Assembly (NCBI RefSeq): GCF_000090795.2
Contig: NW_003546242.1
Span: forward strand, 1,001,838-1,036,468
Source: Amphimedon queenslandica
Lineage: Eukaryota > Porifera > Demospongiae > Haplosclerida > Niphatidae
DNA length: 34,631 nt
Reading direction: 5' to 3'
Shown: positions 1-9,050 of the stretch, piece by piece
Layout: each line of letters starts with the position of its first letter
How positions within the stretch are numbered: position 1 is the first letter of the stretch
Position numbers and translations under genes: made by a program
The notes under the pieces: generated by a model
Databases searched by the model: none
What the model was told of the DNA's origin: nothing
The model's input: the letters and a program-made list of their open reading frames with translations, nothing else

Positions 1-697
1 CACTTACATTTCATCTATACATGTTGTATTTGGAGAAATAACAAGCCTTAGCAACCACCCGCCCACACTCCTTTACGTAAGTGGGTGTGGCCACAGCAAA
101 CAAAATGGCAGCTTACACATGGGACAAAGTTAAGAGCTTTTTAACAGCAAGAGAACATAGAGATACTGTCTAAAGACTTCATTAGAAGCATTATAAGGTA
201 GTGAGAACCTCTATAAGTCTTAATAATGACCAAGTTGTACTTGCAAGGTGGTGAAATCAATTATAGGACTATTTTTACACTGTTACGCTTGTTGCCCCTA
301 ACTGCATTTATTAATTATTAACTAGAGCAGAAATCATAGATATTAAGTTTGGACAGAAATGTTTGTTGAGGAGTGATGTTTCTGCCAATACTGTTTTGAG
401 ACCAACTGAATCAGAGATTTCCCAATTTCTTTGGAGACTCTAACTCTTGACCAGCATGTATTAGTCAGCGTAATGACACTTGAAGGTATTTTGTGACAGA
501 TACATACCATCCCTTTTGAAGGGGTTTGATATGGACTCCTAATGAAAAAGATTTTCTCAGACATTTTACCGTGTATGAGGAAGGAAAAGATTTATGTAAC
601 ATATAGAGCACGTGGTAAAAGTCATTAGATACTCCACGAGTCCAAAAGATACAGGATTTCCCGTGTCGTATTACACTGTTGCCCTGTAAGTCGAATT
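1..697. other. no gene seen
   Basis: Both strands carry frequent stops. The 73-codon open stretch at 343-564 (- strand) has no recognisable motif and no supporting splice sites, so I do not call it. A GTGGGTGTGG motif near 80-92 belongs to a short motif class that recurs across the window (for example 8771 and 13720). Confidence 0.5.
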
Positions 698-1010
698 GAT
701 GACGATGATGAGGGTGATACTTTCATTTCAGAGATAGAGGTGGCACATGATATCAAGGCAAGCGAATTTAGTGAAGAGGTGGAGCTATGTGAAAGTGACA
801 AAGACGTACATGTATCAGATGAAGAGACAGTTGATGGATAATCAAGCGATTGCTTCGCTCTGAGGCAGTCTTTTTTGCAAGGAAACAGACTTTAAATTCA
901 GGCAACAGGAGTCGGCAAACTTTAATGCTTCTTGTGTTGACTCTGTCAATGATGCTAGTTTCCTTGCTGTTGCTGTTTACACACCTCATATTTTCCCCTT
1001 CCCTTGTTAG
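698..1010 (+). pseudogene. acidic ORF remnants, unknown protein
   Basis: Two neighbouring frames read like protein. Positions 698-841 encode a strongly Asp/Glu-rich segment ending in VSDEETVDG and TAA. A good donor (GTAAGT at 686) and a good acceptor (tttcatttcag ending at 731) would frame a 46-bp intron inside it. Positions 864-1010, in another frame, read ETDFKFRQQESANFNAS and end in TAG. I recognise no family. It could be a decayed multi-exon gene or transposon fragment, or chance; the residue composition is the only argument for coding. Confidence 0.2.
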
Positions 1011-1774
1011 TAGCTGGGTTACTGTGTTGTAGTCGTTCGAACTCTCTATCTTTCTCTTGTGATCCATTTCTATATGTACATATGTAATTATGATAACACT
1101 ACATGGTCATGATTACCTCAAAATTTCAAAAGACTTTGTTATTAATAATATCTTCCTCATGTATATCTATTAGTGCTGATTTACTTAGCAATTTCTTTCT
1201 ATTTTGATGTTTTCTGGCATTCATTGTGAGTCATGCTCCTTTCTTATTTCAGAGAACTTCAAAGGAGTCTGAAATTTAAACTACTGTGTTGTTGCCGTTC
1301 AGCTGACTGAAAATAGATGTGAAAGTGTTGTTTTTTTAACCGCATAACCTTTATACAGCAATTCATTGGGTATTTTCAGGCAAAAAACCACTCCATCTTC
1401 TACAGATCTGTTTACATTTCTACTTGCACACTCAATAGTGACCTTCTCAGACATTATTATAATACAGCCGTCACGATTGACGGCGAAGAAAAGTGCATCA
1501 CTTTGATGCAATATTACCAGAAAGGTTTAACTAATAATATCCATGAAAAAGTTACCATATTAAAGCCTAAAAGTTCTATTTTTAAGTCTAGGGTGAAACT
1601 ATGAATTTATTTCTTATGATAGCAGAAAAATTATTCATGCGGTACAGAAATTGATGTAAAATGGCTTCAGTTAAATATTTAGTTTTGCGGTCTTTTTTCT
1701 ACACTTCTATCTTCATGAATTGAGTAACCTAAGACAGAAATTGTTAAGTTAGATAATGCATATTGTGCTCCTAA
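1011..1774. other. no gene seen, AT-rich
   Basis: I see no coding frame with recognisable content, no tandem repeat and no inverted repeat here. The short - strand open frame at 1299-1511 has no motif and no splice support. Confidence 0.5.
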
Positions 1775-2386
1775 GTGAAACAAGAGAGTGCGTTGATATT
1801 ATTTGGTGTAGTTAAGAAGAAACTGAATACCTCCATTGACAATCAAAACAAATTGTGTATTGAAGAAAGCCAAAGTATACAAATAATGTCAAATCCGTGT
1901 CATGCAATTTCTGAACATGTTAACATAGGTAATATTGGTAATGTCAGTATTGTTGGTAACATAGGGAGTGTAGGTAATGTAAGTAATGTAGGTAATGTGG
2001 GTAATGTAAGTAATACGGGTAATGTAGGTAATGTAATAAGTGTTTGTAGTGTAGGTAATGTAGGTAATGTAAGAAATGTTGGTAAGGTATTTCATGTTGG
2101 TAACGTGGGTAATGTAGGTAATGTAAGTAATGTTGATAATACAAGTAATGTAGCTAATGTAAGTAATGTAGGTATTGTAAGTAATGTAGGTAATTTAAGT
2201 AATGCAGGTAATGTAGGTAGTGTAGGTGATGTTGGTAATGTAAGTATTGTGGATAATATAGGTAATGTGGGTCATGTAGGTAATGTAAGTAATGTAGGTA
2301 ATGTAGGTAATGCAGGTAATTATGATAACACCGGTAATACAAGCACGTTAATTAGTAGTGATGGTGTTGACAGTAAATGCTGGTAG
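1775..2386 (+). CDS. hypothetical Asn/Val/Gly triplet-repeat ORF
   Basis: A 203-codon open frame. Residues 1-50 are of mixed composition (Lys/Asn/Ser-rich, CIEESQSIQIMSN). From about residue 50 to 190 the protein is almost wholly (G/S)-N-V triplets, with Asn at nearly every third position; it ends DGVDSKCW. No signal peptide, membrane segment or known domain is visible. The repeat is a 9-bp minisatellite, and because 9 is a multiple of 3 any frame without an initial stop stays open, so openness is weak evidence for coding: the opposite strand is open in two frames as well. If translated, a triplet solenoid-like or disordered protein is conceivable. A second frame (2377-2592, containing NTTNITDKCIFYDI) overlaps the end and may be a continuation after a frameshift. 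Confidence 0.25.
   Translation: MKQESALILFGVVKKKLNTSIDNQNKLCIEESQSIQIMSNPCHAISEHVNIGNIGNVSIVGNIGSVGNVSNVGNVGNVSNTGNVGNVISVCSVGNVGNVRNVGKVFHVGNVGNVGNVSNVDNTSNVANVSNVGIVSNVGNLSNAGNVGSVGDVGNVSIVDNIGNVGHVGNVSNVGNVGNAGNYDNTGNTSTLISSDGVDSKCW
1919..2342 (+). repeat. 9-bp minisatellite (ggtaatgta / agtaatgta)
   Basis: About 45 imperfect copies of a 9-bp unit, consensus ggtaatgta alternating with agtaatgta, with scattered substitutions and no obvious long gaps. A higher-order 18-27 bp pattern (GNV-GNV-SNV) is visible in places. Confidence 0.92.
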
Positions 2387-2592
2387 GAAGAATAATGAAA
2401 ATAATAAATACAACAAACATTACAGATAAGTGCATTTTTTATGACATAATAAGTGACAAAGAAGAGACATGTGTCATAGCATGCAAAAATGCTCCAGTTG
2501 GCAGGTATGACGGAAAAAGAGTTATTGTATTCAAATTAAAGCTTAAACCTTGTTCTTTCCAATGGTGCTTGAGACGCCATCATCCAACTTAA

Positions 2593-3675
2593 TCCTGCTG
2601 AATTATAAGCGCGAGGATATTCTCTATTGCCACAATTTTAGTACAGCAAAATTGTAGAAATCATTTTTTATGTTTTCGTTCACGCCCATGTAACATAGGG
2701 ATGGGACAACAGCACCCACTGTCACAACTTCTTACTATCCTGAATTATATTGCCTGCTTTCTTTCCTGCCTTCGCGCTCTTATAGGACTAAAAGAAACTA
2801 CAGAAGCTTAAGGGCAAGTGTATAATGACTGAAAATGCTTAAATATTGTAACTAATGACTAATGAATGATTTTTTTAGATTTAAAAGTATGTACGGCCAG
2901 CCAACTGTGAACAACCAGTACAACTGAAGTTCAGACTTGAGCTGTTGCTTCATTCTGTGTGCCTATAAGGATATACAACTGAGTAAGAAGTAGGATGATT
3001 ACTTTTTATTACACTACTTCAATACAGGTATAATAGCAAGAATGGCTGTTATTTGAGGTGCAAAAGATTGTCACACTAGCAAGCTGCATAGACAAAAGTA
3101 GGTAAATATGTGTTATTGTGGCTTACCTTTTTTATCATACTTTGTTCTTCTTTATAGTTATAAACAGATAAATGGCAGTCTAGTACATGTATGATTGTTT
3201 CTATTCAAGGATGCTGTAGTCTCATCCCCCACCCCTTCGCTTTTGGAGGATGGGTCTGGAGACACTCAAGGCTTTTCCGCTGCCTTGCACTGGAATATTG
3301 GTGCACCAATCATATTGATTGAGCCACGTGCAACACCACATGTCATGTGATAGTCACAACTTTTTGGGTCAGGGCAGGGCAGGAGTCTCGATTTTGAGAA
3401 GCAAAATGGCATGTTGAACTGGTGGTAATGTTTGAACTGCTATTAAGGCCTGTGCACAAAGTTTTGACTACAGAAAAGTAAAGAAAGAACAGTAAGAGGC
3501 TGTAATAAAGTTTGTAGTGGAAGGTCAAGATCGATGTCACAGTCCTACTGGACATCATAACTGAAAAAAGTTCAGCCTGGTCAGTGATTGTGATAGTTAG
3601 CCCTCTGGTAGATCTGATGAATGACAGTGGGTAGCCCCTCTCTCTGACTCCACTCCCTTTTCGTTGAATTCTCAG
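2593..3675. other. no gene seen
   Basis: AT-rich sequence with no supported coding frame. The open stretch at 3343-3558 (- strand) is low in recognisable content. The last bases, tttcgttgaattctcag, form a plausible splice acceptor for the next feature. Confidence 0.45.
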
Positions 3676-4122
3676 GTAGGAGACAATATAACATTACTAG
3701 ACCCAGAAGACACTGTAACTGGTTCTGATGTTAATATTGCTCATAGAAATGACACTTAATTTGATGCTCGTGGAGATGACAGTGAATATGATGCTCATAC
3801 TGTTCATGGAAATGACAGTGAATTTGATGCTCATACTGCTCGTGGAGACGATAGTGAATCTGATGCTCATACTGCTCATGGAGATGATAGTGAATTTGAT
3901 TCTCATACTGCTCCTGGAGATGATAGTAAATCTGATGTTCATACTGCTCGTGGAGATGATCATACAGCTCATATAGAGGATTGTGTAAGTGATGAAGAGG
4001 AAACCCTTAGTAATGATTCTCATGAAAATAATGGCTCCGGTGCTAATGGTAATAATGCTCAACCTTGTTATACTACTCGTCATCAAATTGCTCCCAATAG
4101 GGATCCATTCAGTTATTACTGA
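3676..4122 (+). pseudogene. exon-like acidic 12-residue repeat, C-terminal piece
   Basis: Follows a good acceptor (ttctcag ending at 3675). The frame reads GDNITLLDPEDTVTGSDVN, then about six 12-residue repeats of the type AHTARGDDSESD, then an acidic stretch, and ends RHQIAPNRDPFSYY with TGA at 4120-4122. One repeat codon has become TAA at 3757-3759 (GAA expected from the neighbouring units), so the exon is broken or the real start lies after it. The end loosely recalls the tails of retroelement integrases, which is weak inference. The upstream exons were not found. Confidence 0.4.
3745..3970 (+). repeat. 36-bp tandem repeat (12 codons per unit)
   Basis: Units run gctcatactgctcgtggaga then tgatagtgaatctgat, 36 bp each, about six copies with a few substitutions; the first and last copies are shortened. 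The unit length keeps the reading frame. Confidence 0.9.
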
Positions 4123-4699
4123 AGGCAGGACACCTTTCTTTACGAGGGGAGTTGACGTAATAACTATTATTGAACTTAGTAATTATTATTTTTGGGTGCA
4201 TGACAGGGTGTTGTAGACTAGACTGCGGTTCTATAACTATTGTGACTTTTGTGTGTGTTCCATAATCTTTATCATTATCAGCCTTGTTACAAACTGTCCT
4301 TTTAATAATATAACTTGAATGGAGAACCAGTGTTACACTAACGTATCCAAGTTGAGAATGGTTGACACGTTTTTAGCCTGCAACTCATCAGTTATAATGA
4401 ATCAGACTGTTGCAAGTTTCTCACCTCCTAATAGTTGCTTACGAATTGTAATTGCCACTGTTTCCTTTGGTATGATTGTCCCAATATAAGGCAAGGTATT
4501 CACTGGAGTCCACCTTCAGATATTGTAGCATTTATGCCTTATGATATCTTTCTGCAGCATTACGTTAAGAATATCAAGTCTGAAATGAATTTGTCTTGTT
4601 CAGTTTCAAGAAAATTCATCTCGTGTTTTTATTTCTACAAAAAATGAGCTTTTAAGTAATGCTGATTATAGAAGCCAAAATAAAAGAAATTACTGTATA
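4123..4699. other. no gene seen
   Basis: No convincing coding frame, repeat or RNA gene. The open stretch at 4435-4647 (+) has no recognisable motif. Confidence 0.45.
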
Positions 4700-4701
4700 A
4701 A

Positions 4702-5320
4702 CCAATTTCATCTTACCCATTGCCTGATCCTGTCACCTCAGGCATGCTTGTAGGGACTATAAACTACATGTACTCCATAATGACAAATACCAATGGTTAT
4801 CTCCACTACAAAGAGAATCTGATAGCATTAAACTTATCCTGTCTATATGCATACTTGTGCAGTGTATTATTGTGAACAAAGCCAAAATATCTTTAAATTT
4901 TTTTATTAAAATTGAGACCATAAAATGGGTTAGTATGGTTTAGTTATTTTAGTACAACTAGTTTCATTTGTGACAGCAGTATTTTGACACCAGTATTTTG
5001 ACACCTACCACATTGATTTCCTCTCGTATATTTTTTCAATTGAAAATAGACACAGGGCATAAAGCACAAACCCATTGCCTGAGTCTGTCACCTCAGGCTT
5101 GCCTGTAGGGACTCTAAACTAGTACATGTACTCATTAATGTCATCAGTATCTAAGATGACCTACACTAAAAGTGAATCTGACAGTATTTGAACTCACTGT
5201 GTCTACATACATACTTGAGCAGTTTAACATTGTGAACAAAGCCTTTTTTAAAATTTTTAATAATTAAGATAGCAACAACAAAGTGGGCATTATTAAGTAC
5301 AATAGTTTCATAAACTAGTT
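4702..5320 (+). repeat. diverged tandem duplication of about 270 bp
   Basis: 4702-4975 and 5067-5320 align in the same orientation: both contain cccattgcctga, ctgtcacctcaggc, tgtagggact, acatgtactc, gagaatctga / gtgaatctga and attgtgaacaaagcc in the same order. Offset is about 365 bp. Between them 4977-4990 and 4991-5004 are a perfect 14-bp tandem pair (cagtattttgacac). Confidence 0.85.
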
Positions 5321-5492
5321 AAGTATTCGTAAAGTAATGTTAGACAAAGAGTAGCCTGCGTATAATGTCTTGTAGTTTTTGCCTGTGAGCATTGGGGTAG
5401 GAACAAACTAAAAGTTGGGGGCTAAGGCATTATTTATTTACAATCAGGAGCATCATTTAACTATTGATCATTAATACATAGCATGTACAGAA

Positions 5493-5737
5493 TTAATATT
5501 GTCCAAAATATTGGCGTCTATGCTCATTTAATGTAACAAATTCCTTTGCAATGTGCTCAATGTGTAAATCATCTGTAAATTTTTTGTGTGTATGCAAAAT
5601 AACAACATGATTAAGATGCTCTTGTGACATTGTGGAGTGCAAGTAGTTTTTTAATCTCCTTAACGTCAAAAATCTATGCTCAGCTGAAGCTGATGTTAAC
5701 AGAGTTGTTAAATAAAGAAGTAGAGCCCTGTGTATTT
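5493..5737 (-). pseudogene. hAT transposase C-terminal (dimerisation) exon, ZMYM1-like
   Basis: The - strand frame contains LLTSASAEHRFLTLRRLKNYL and then STMSQEHLNHVVILHTHKK, the pattern of the hAT C-terminal dimerisation region (xSASAERxFSxLKxIKxYLRSTMxQERLNxLxxLxIH) as found in ZMYM1-like proteins of the superfamily. It ends HRRQYFGQY then stop. An acceptor (pyrimidine run plus CAG) lies just upstream at 5738-5747, so I start the exon at 5737 rather than at the more distant ATG, which falls inside the neighbouring MITE. The rest of the transposase (zinc finger and catalytic DDE core) is not visible upstream, so this is a fragment. The G-rich palindrome at 6130 may belong to the same element. 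Confidence 0.82.
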
Positions 5738-5748
5738 CTGAAAAAAAT

Positions 5749-5985
5749 GTGACCATAATTGACAAAAGGTACCTTATGGCGGATAGGAAAATTGGTCTTT
5801 ATAGCTTAAAAAATCCAACTTCCTGAGCTATATTTATCACGAAATTACTCCAGAGGATGCAAAAAGTTACTATGTAACTTTTAGAAACAATATTTGACTA
5901 ACAGAGCACTCACAGGTTGAAATTTTTCATTATTATGATGAATTTAAAAATCCGCCATAAGGTACCTTTTGTCAATTATGGTCAC
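5749..5985. mobile_element. 237-bp MITE with 36-bp perfect terminal inverted repeats
   Basis: The left end (5749-5784, gtgaccataattgacaaaag...) and right end (5950-5985) are perfect reverse complements over 36 bp. The interior has no ORF. A candidate 7-bp target-site duplication AAAAAAT lies immediately outside both ends; because it is A-rich the true duplication length is uncertain. The perfect ends suggest a recent insertion. Superfamily not assigned. Confidence 0.9.
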
Positions 5986-6129
5986 AAAAAATAAGAGTGC
6001 ATGTTCTTAGAAGTTAAGATAGTGTATTAAATGTTTTATGAAACGACACATCACACAATATGCACACATATAAGGATTACCTAAACTAAAGTCTATAGTG
6101 TTGATAATAGTAATACATGTATATCACTT

Positions 6130-6195
6130 AAAAAGGGGGGCTAAGCCCCCCTTCAACGAAAGTTGGGGGGGGTTTAAGCCCCTCCTGCCCCCCAT
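6130..6195. repeat. G/C-rich palindromes
   Basis: ggggggctaagcccccc is an 8-bp-arm hairpin with a 1-base loop, followed by a second G-run/C-run pair (ggggggggtttaagcccc). A related gttgggggctaaggc occurs near 5415. Such GGGGCTAAGCCCC blocks often sit near transposon ends in invertebrates (family knowledge), but no partner end is identified here. Confidence 0.7.
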
Positions 6196-7006
6196 GTTGC
6201 TACCCCTATGGCTGTGAGGCCGTCTTTCTGAATTAGACTTTTTCCAAAAGCAGTGTCTTTGTTTTCCTTAAGTACCTGACTTAAGGTACAACGGGCTGAA
6301 CGCACAATTTAGTTTTCGGAACATAAATTGTTTCCTTTATACTTTTTCTACAATATATAATTTTTTCAATTTTTTTCTCAATAGTGAGATGCAATAAACT
6401 TTACTAAACTTTTTAAAATGGTTGAAAACTGAGTAAAGAATTCTTGAACATAATGAGAGTAATTTAATTTTTAGTAATATGATTGTTTTTATAATAATAT
6501 TTTCTATTAACGTATGTTCCATCACTTGGCAAAAGTTCTTTAAGTTTTGCAAAATGGGCTGCAATCTCTCATAGATTTTTGTTCACTTTCAAACATCAGT
6601 GCATCACAAAAGCATTTACTGCATACAAACTTGATTGAGTGTCTGCCTTCATTATGCCACAATTGCAAGCTTTAGAGCTTCGTAGAGCCTGCATTCACCA
6701 GATGAAACTGCTAAATAAACAATAATCAGGAAATACATACTGGTGGCCATTTTTATTAATGGTTTGACTAATATGACATCATAACTTAACCTCTCCTTGC
6801 AATTAATTTTTCCCGCCAGTTTCATATTATACAGAGGTATCCAGAAATGACACAAGATCAAAGATGGCGTATAAAGTATGAAAAGTTATGCAGGAATTTT
6901 CTTTAATATTTAAAGTTCAATGATCTATGACTTCTAAACAGTGCATGGTAAAAATTTAAAAATAGCACAAGTTGTACAACTTTTTTTTACTATAAAATGG
7001 CAGCAA
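6196..7006. other. no gene seen, AT-rich
   Basis: Low-GC sequence. A - strand frame near 6565-6475 reads HFAKLKELLPSDGTYVNRK before stopping; it looks protein-like but is too short to assign. The other open stretches (6337-6564 and 6652-6861, - strand) show no motif. Confidence 0.4.
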
Positions 7007-7039
7007 TTAAAAATATATTAAAATTTTATCCAAAAGTAC

Positions 7040-7300
7040 CTTAAGAAGCCAATGGGCGGTTTCTTTCCCGCAAATCTCGTCACTGTTCTGCCAAGCAGTG
7101 TCTTGTGCTTCCCTTTCCTTCACATTCCACGTAAGCATTTTACATTGTGTTGTTTTGTTTGCAACTTTATTATGTTCATTGTCCCTTGCCCCATTCACTT
7201 CAATGTTCTGGATATATTTTATTAGCTGTATTTCAAGTACATCCCTTGTCCTATCAATTGCTGTTACTTCATCAACATTTTTTATGCCTTCATCTGCCAT
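7040..7300 (-). pseudogene. exon-like ORF, unknown protein (3'-most piece of the 7.0-9.05 kb region)
   Basis: About 85 codons from ATG at 7300 (MADEGIKNVDEVTAIDRTRD) to a donor (CTTAAG|GTACTT) with exon end at 7040. The composition is charged and soluble (QLIKYIQNIEVNGARDNEHN, then KEREAQDTAWQNSDEICG), as expected for real protein, and an alternative acceptor (AATGGCAG) lies just upstream. No family is recognised. It lies downstream, on the same strand, of the other exon-like blocks reaching up to the SET-domain piece. The frame continues past the donor to a stop at 7007. Confidence 0.4.
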
Positions 7301-7342
7301 TAAAATGCATGTAGTAAAATTAAAAATTAATATTGTGTTTGT

Positions 7343-7618
7343 TTACATATCCTCTAGTGCTCTGCTTTTCCTCTTCATAAGGTACGCCCCTGCTACTGTT
7401 GCTTCTTCAATCTTGTCCACTTTTCATTTTTGGACAATATTTTTATATCCTCCTGAACGGCATTGCTCTCCATACATCTCTCAATCTCTACCATCGAAGG
7501 GCACTGGATGACTCGTTTCTGCTTAAGACTTTTCTTTTCTCCTTTGTTCATTTACTAAATCTTTAGCCTCTTTAGTAACACTCTCGTGCCTATAATGCCA
7601 GGAATTAGAATATTTGCT
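7343..7618 (-). pseudogene. three successive frame-shifted coding-like pieces, unknown protein
   Basis: Reading 5' to 3' on the - strand: 7618-7523 (HESVTKEAKDLVNEQRRKEK, stop), overlapped in another frame by 7551-7393 (KKSLKQKRVIQCPSMVEIER then CMESNAVQEDIKILSKNEKW, stop), overlapped in a third frame by 7423-7343 (KIEEATVAGAYLMKRKSRAL then EDM). Each picks up where the other loses sense, which is the usual signature of one ancestral frame with two small indels. A possible donor (AT|GTAAAC) ends the last piece. Highly charged, helix-prone sequence; no domain recognised. Confidence 0.4.
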
Positions 7619-7627
7619 TGTCTTGAC

Positions 7628-7822
7628 TCAACCGAAGTACTTCAAAGCCTCGATGGCTTTCATTACTATTTCTACATTAAAAGTTATACCACTCACCCAC
7701 ACCCTTCTCTCCTGTAAAACTCTAACGTCATTCTGCATCTTTGTGGGGGTGGATGGCTCTTCATCCCCGGTAATTTGCAAATATTTTAGCAAATGTGTGT
7801 TGCCATGGTCATGGCGGGTAAC
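7628..7822 (-). pseudogene. coding-like ORF, unknown protein
   Basis: Sixty-four codons without internal stop: HDHGNTHLLKYLQITGDEEP, then STPTKMQNDVRVLQERRVWV, ending MKAIEALKYFG and TGA at 7628-7630. It lies on the same strand between two other coding-like blocks. The upstream join is not clean: GTGAGT just after 7852 and TTCTCATTAAG before 7822 would give a 31-bp intron with the wrong phase, so a frameshift is likely. No family is recognised. Confidence 0.4.
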
Positions 7823-7848
7823 TTAATGAGAATAGCAATATTTGCTAC

Positions 7849-8028
7849 TCACTCTATTAATTTCTGATGCATTGTTGGGGTTGCCTTAGTATTTGTGTAT
7901 TCCAGAAACCCTCTTGTGGAGCCACTTTGCTTTTTTCCCACACTGTTCCCTTTGTCAGATGTTTTTGACTCAGCAATTGCAAGGCATGATAATTCAAGTC
8001 CTGGCCAGTTAGGGAAAGGTGCTTTCAT
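7849..8028 (-). pseudogene. short coding-like ORF, unknown protein
   Basis: ATG at 8028 opens a 59-codon frame (MKAPFPNWPGLELSCLAIAE, SKTSDKGNSVGKKQSGSTRG, ending TMHQKLIE) that ends at TGA 7849-7851, where GTGAGT could be a donor. A second frame over the same bases also reads sensibly (HLSLTGQDLNYHALQLLSQK, then TVWEKSKVAPQEGFWNTQIL), so I cannot tell from sequence alone which was translated. A strong acceptor (cactctgtttcag) lies about 40 bp upstream, at 8066-8078. Confidence 0.35.
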
Positions 8029-8133
8029 TGAATTTGCTCACTTATTGTAAAACTCTTAACCATGCTGAAACAGAGTGGGCATTTTATGAAGAACATATTA
8101 TTATACAGTGACACAATTAAAATATTGTTGCAC

Positions 8134-8189
8134 CTGCAGCTTCTCTGGAGCACTCTGCTGAATGGGGAAGTCATCAATCGTAGCTTTTG
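8134..8189 (-). pseudogene. 56-bp internal exon, unknown protein
   Basis: A near-ideal acceptor (ttacctttcttttccag) precedes CAAAAGCTACG and a donor (CTGCAG|GTGCAA) follows. Read in phase it gives KATIDDFPIQQSAPEKLQ. It sits 28 bp downstream of the SET-domain frame, but its phase does not match the best donor there, so either an indel has occurred or another donor is used. Confidence 0.45.
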
Positions 8190-8217
8190 CTGGAAAAGAA
8201 AGGTAATAAAATGTTCA

Positions 8218-8439
8218 ATGAGCTGAACTAAGAAAGTACCTTGAGTATGTCTTCAGCCAAGGCAGATCCTTTGACCGCAAACCATAATCTCAAGTCAATT
8301 GATCTCCCTTGGCTATTGTATTATCAGAAACTATAGCAAATTTGTCATTGACAATCACTCCCATGCCATTGTCATGTAGCTTTGGAGCATGGTTAACCCT
8401 TTCACGCTCAGGGTTAAAAATAGTTAAATCATCATGTGG
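8218..8439 (-). pseudogene. KMT5A/SET8-like SET domain, C-terminal half
   Basis: The frame reads VNHAPKLHDNGMGVIVNDKF, AIVSDNTIAKGDQLT, a TGA at 8290-8292, then DYGLRSKDLPWLKTYSRYF. This matches the C-terminal half of a SET lysine methyltransferase: the N-H of the NHS motif, an I-x-x-G-[ED]-[EQ]-L-x-[stop]-D-Y-G block in which the stop replaces the Tyr expected in YDYG, and the RSK...PWLK ending of KMT5A (SET8), the H4K20 monomethyltransferase. In active family members NHS and the Tyr take part in cofactor binding and catalysis, so the stop would be inactivating. The N-terminal half of SET is not clearly seen upstream. I infer a decayed KMT5A-like gene or a SET-bearing repeat. Confidence 0.65.
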
Positions 8440-8829
8440 TCAGATGTTTCATTCAATGAAATAGCTGCAAGTGTAGTTGCTATTATCAGAACAGTACAAG
8501 CTTACATGATAAGTTTATTTTGAAATAGGACAAAGGGACACTTGAAGTGCCTGTTCTAATGCTAAACTTTATAGTACAAGTGAACATTTAGTCAGAAAGC
8601 AGTAAAGTATTTTAAAACTTTGGTTATAAACATAAATAAACAAAAGAATTTGTAATTGTGGTAATACATTGTAGAGCATATCTGTACACAATGTCTTGCA
8701 AAAAATTTGTAGCTTTCCATTCTTTAGAAGCCAAGAAACAAGGCTAGAAAGAGAGTCTGCAAGAACAGCCTTGAGACCACGCCCACTGATAAAGTGCCAA
8801 AACAAAGGCTTGAAAACACATAAACTTAC

Positions 8830-8897
8830 CATCTTGACTTCATAAATGTCTTCTGTAGGTTCTACTTCAGTTATGCTATAAGTTTTAAGCTTGTTCT
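8830..8897 (-). pseudogene. 68-bp exon, unknown protein
   Basis: Bounded by an acceptor (cttgctttttag) and a textbook donor (AAGATG|GTAAGT). In phase it encodes NKLKTYSITEVEPTEDIYEV and KM. The flanking DNA within 100 bp on either side carries the same 17-bp motif (ttgagaccacgcccact at 8771-8787 and 8949-8965), so short repeats surround the exon. Family unknown; it may be upstream of the SET piece in the same transcript. Confidence 0.5.
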
Positions 8898-9006
8898 CTA
8901 AAAAGCAAGCAAGGTATGGCAGAAAATGCGGCCTTCCTTTCAGTTGCTTTGAGACCACGCCCACTTTATTTCTTAATTGGTTTGTACAGTGGAAAAAGGG
9001 TAGAAC

Positions 9007-9050
9007 CTTATAGCTACTTGTAATAGCTCTTTGGACTTCTCAGACATCAT
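9007..9050 (-). CDS. possible first exon
   Basis: Two adjacent ATGs at 9050 and 9047 open MMSEKSKELLQVAI, ending at a donor AAG|GTTCTA. It lies about 110 bp upstream of the 68-bp exon on the same strand. The phase does not fit the next exon without a one-base difference, so the link is tentative. Confidence 0.3.

Noticed and set aside
850..1032. 60-codon + strand ORF with hydrophobic, membrane-like segments
   Set aside because: Another frame over the same bases reads as soluble protein; the hydrophobic run comes from ctgttgctgttt-type sequence and has no other support.
1889..2342. Three - strand ORFs of 62-68 codons rich in Tyr, Leu and His
   Set aside because: They are the reverse strand of the 9-bp minisatellite; periodicity by 9 keeps them open and they have no independent support.
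6652..6861. 69-codon - strand ORF with a hydrophobic stretch
   Set aside because: No motif, no splice signals and AT-rich composition; indistinguishable from chance.
8569..8829. GRGLKAVLADS as the start of a SET domain (GRGVFA-like) upstream of the SET C-terminus
   Set aside because: It is read from the gtgggcgtggtctcaag repeat also found at 8949-8965, continues the previous frame past a strong GTAAGT donor, and has no SET residues after it.
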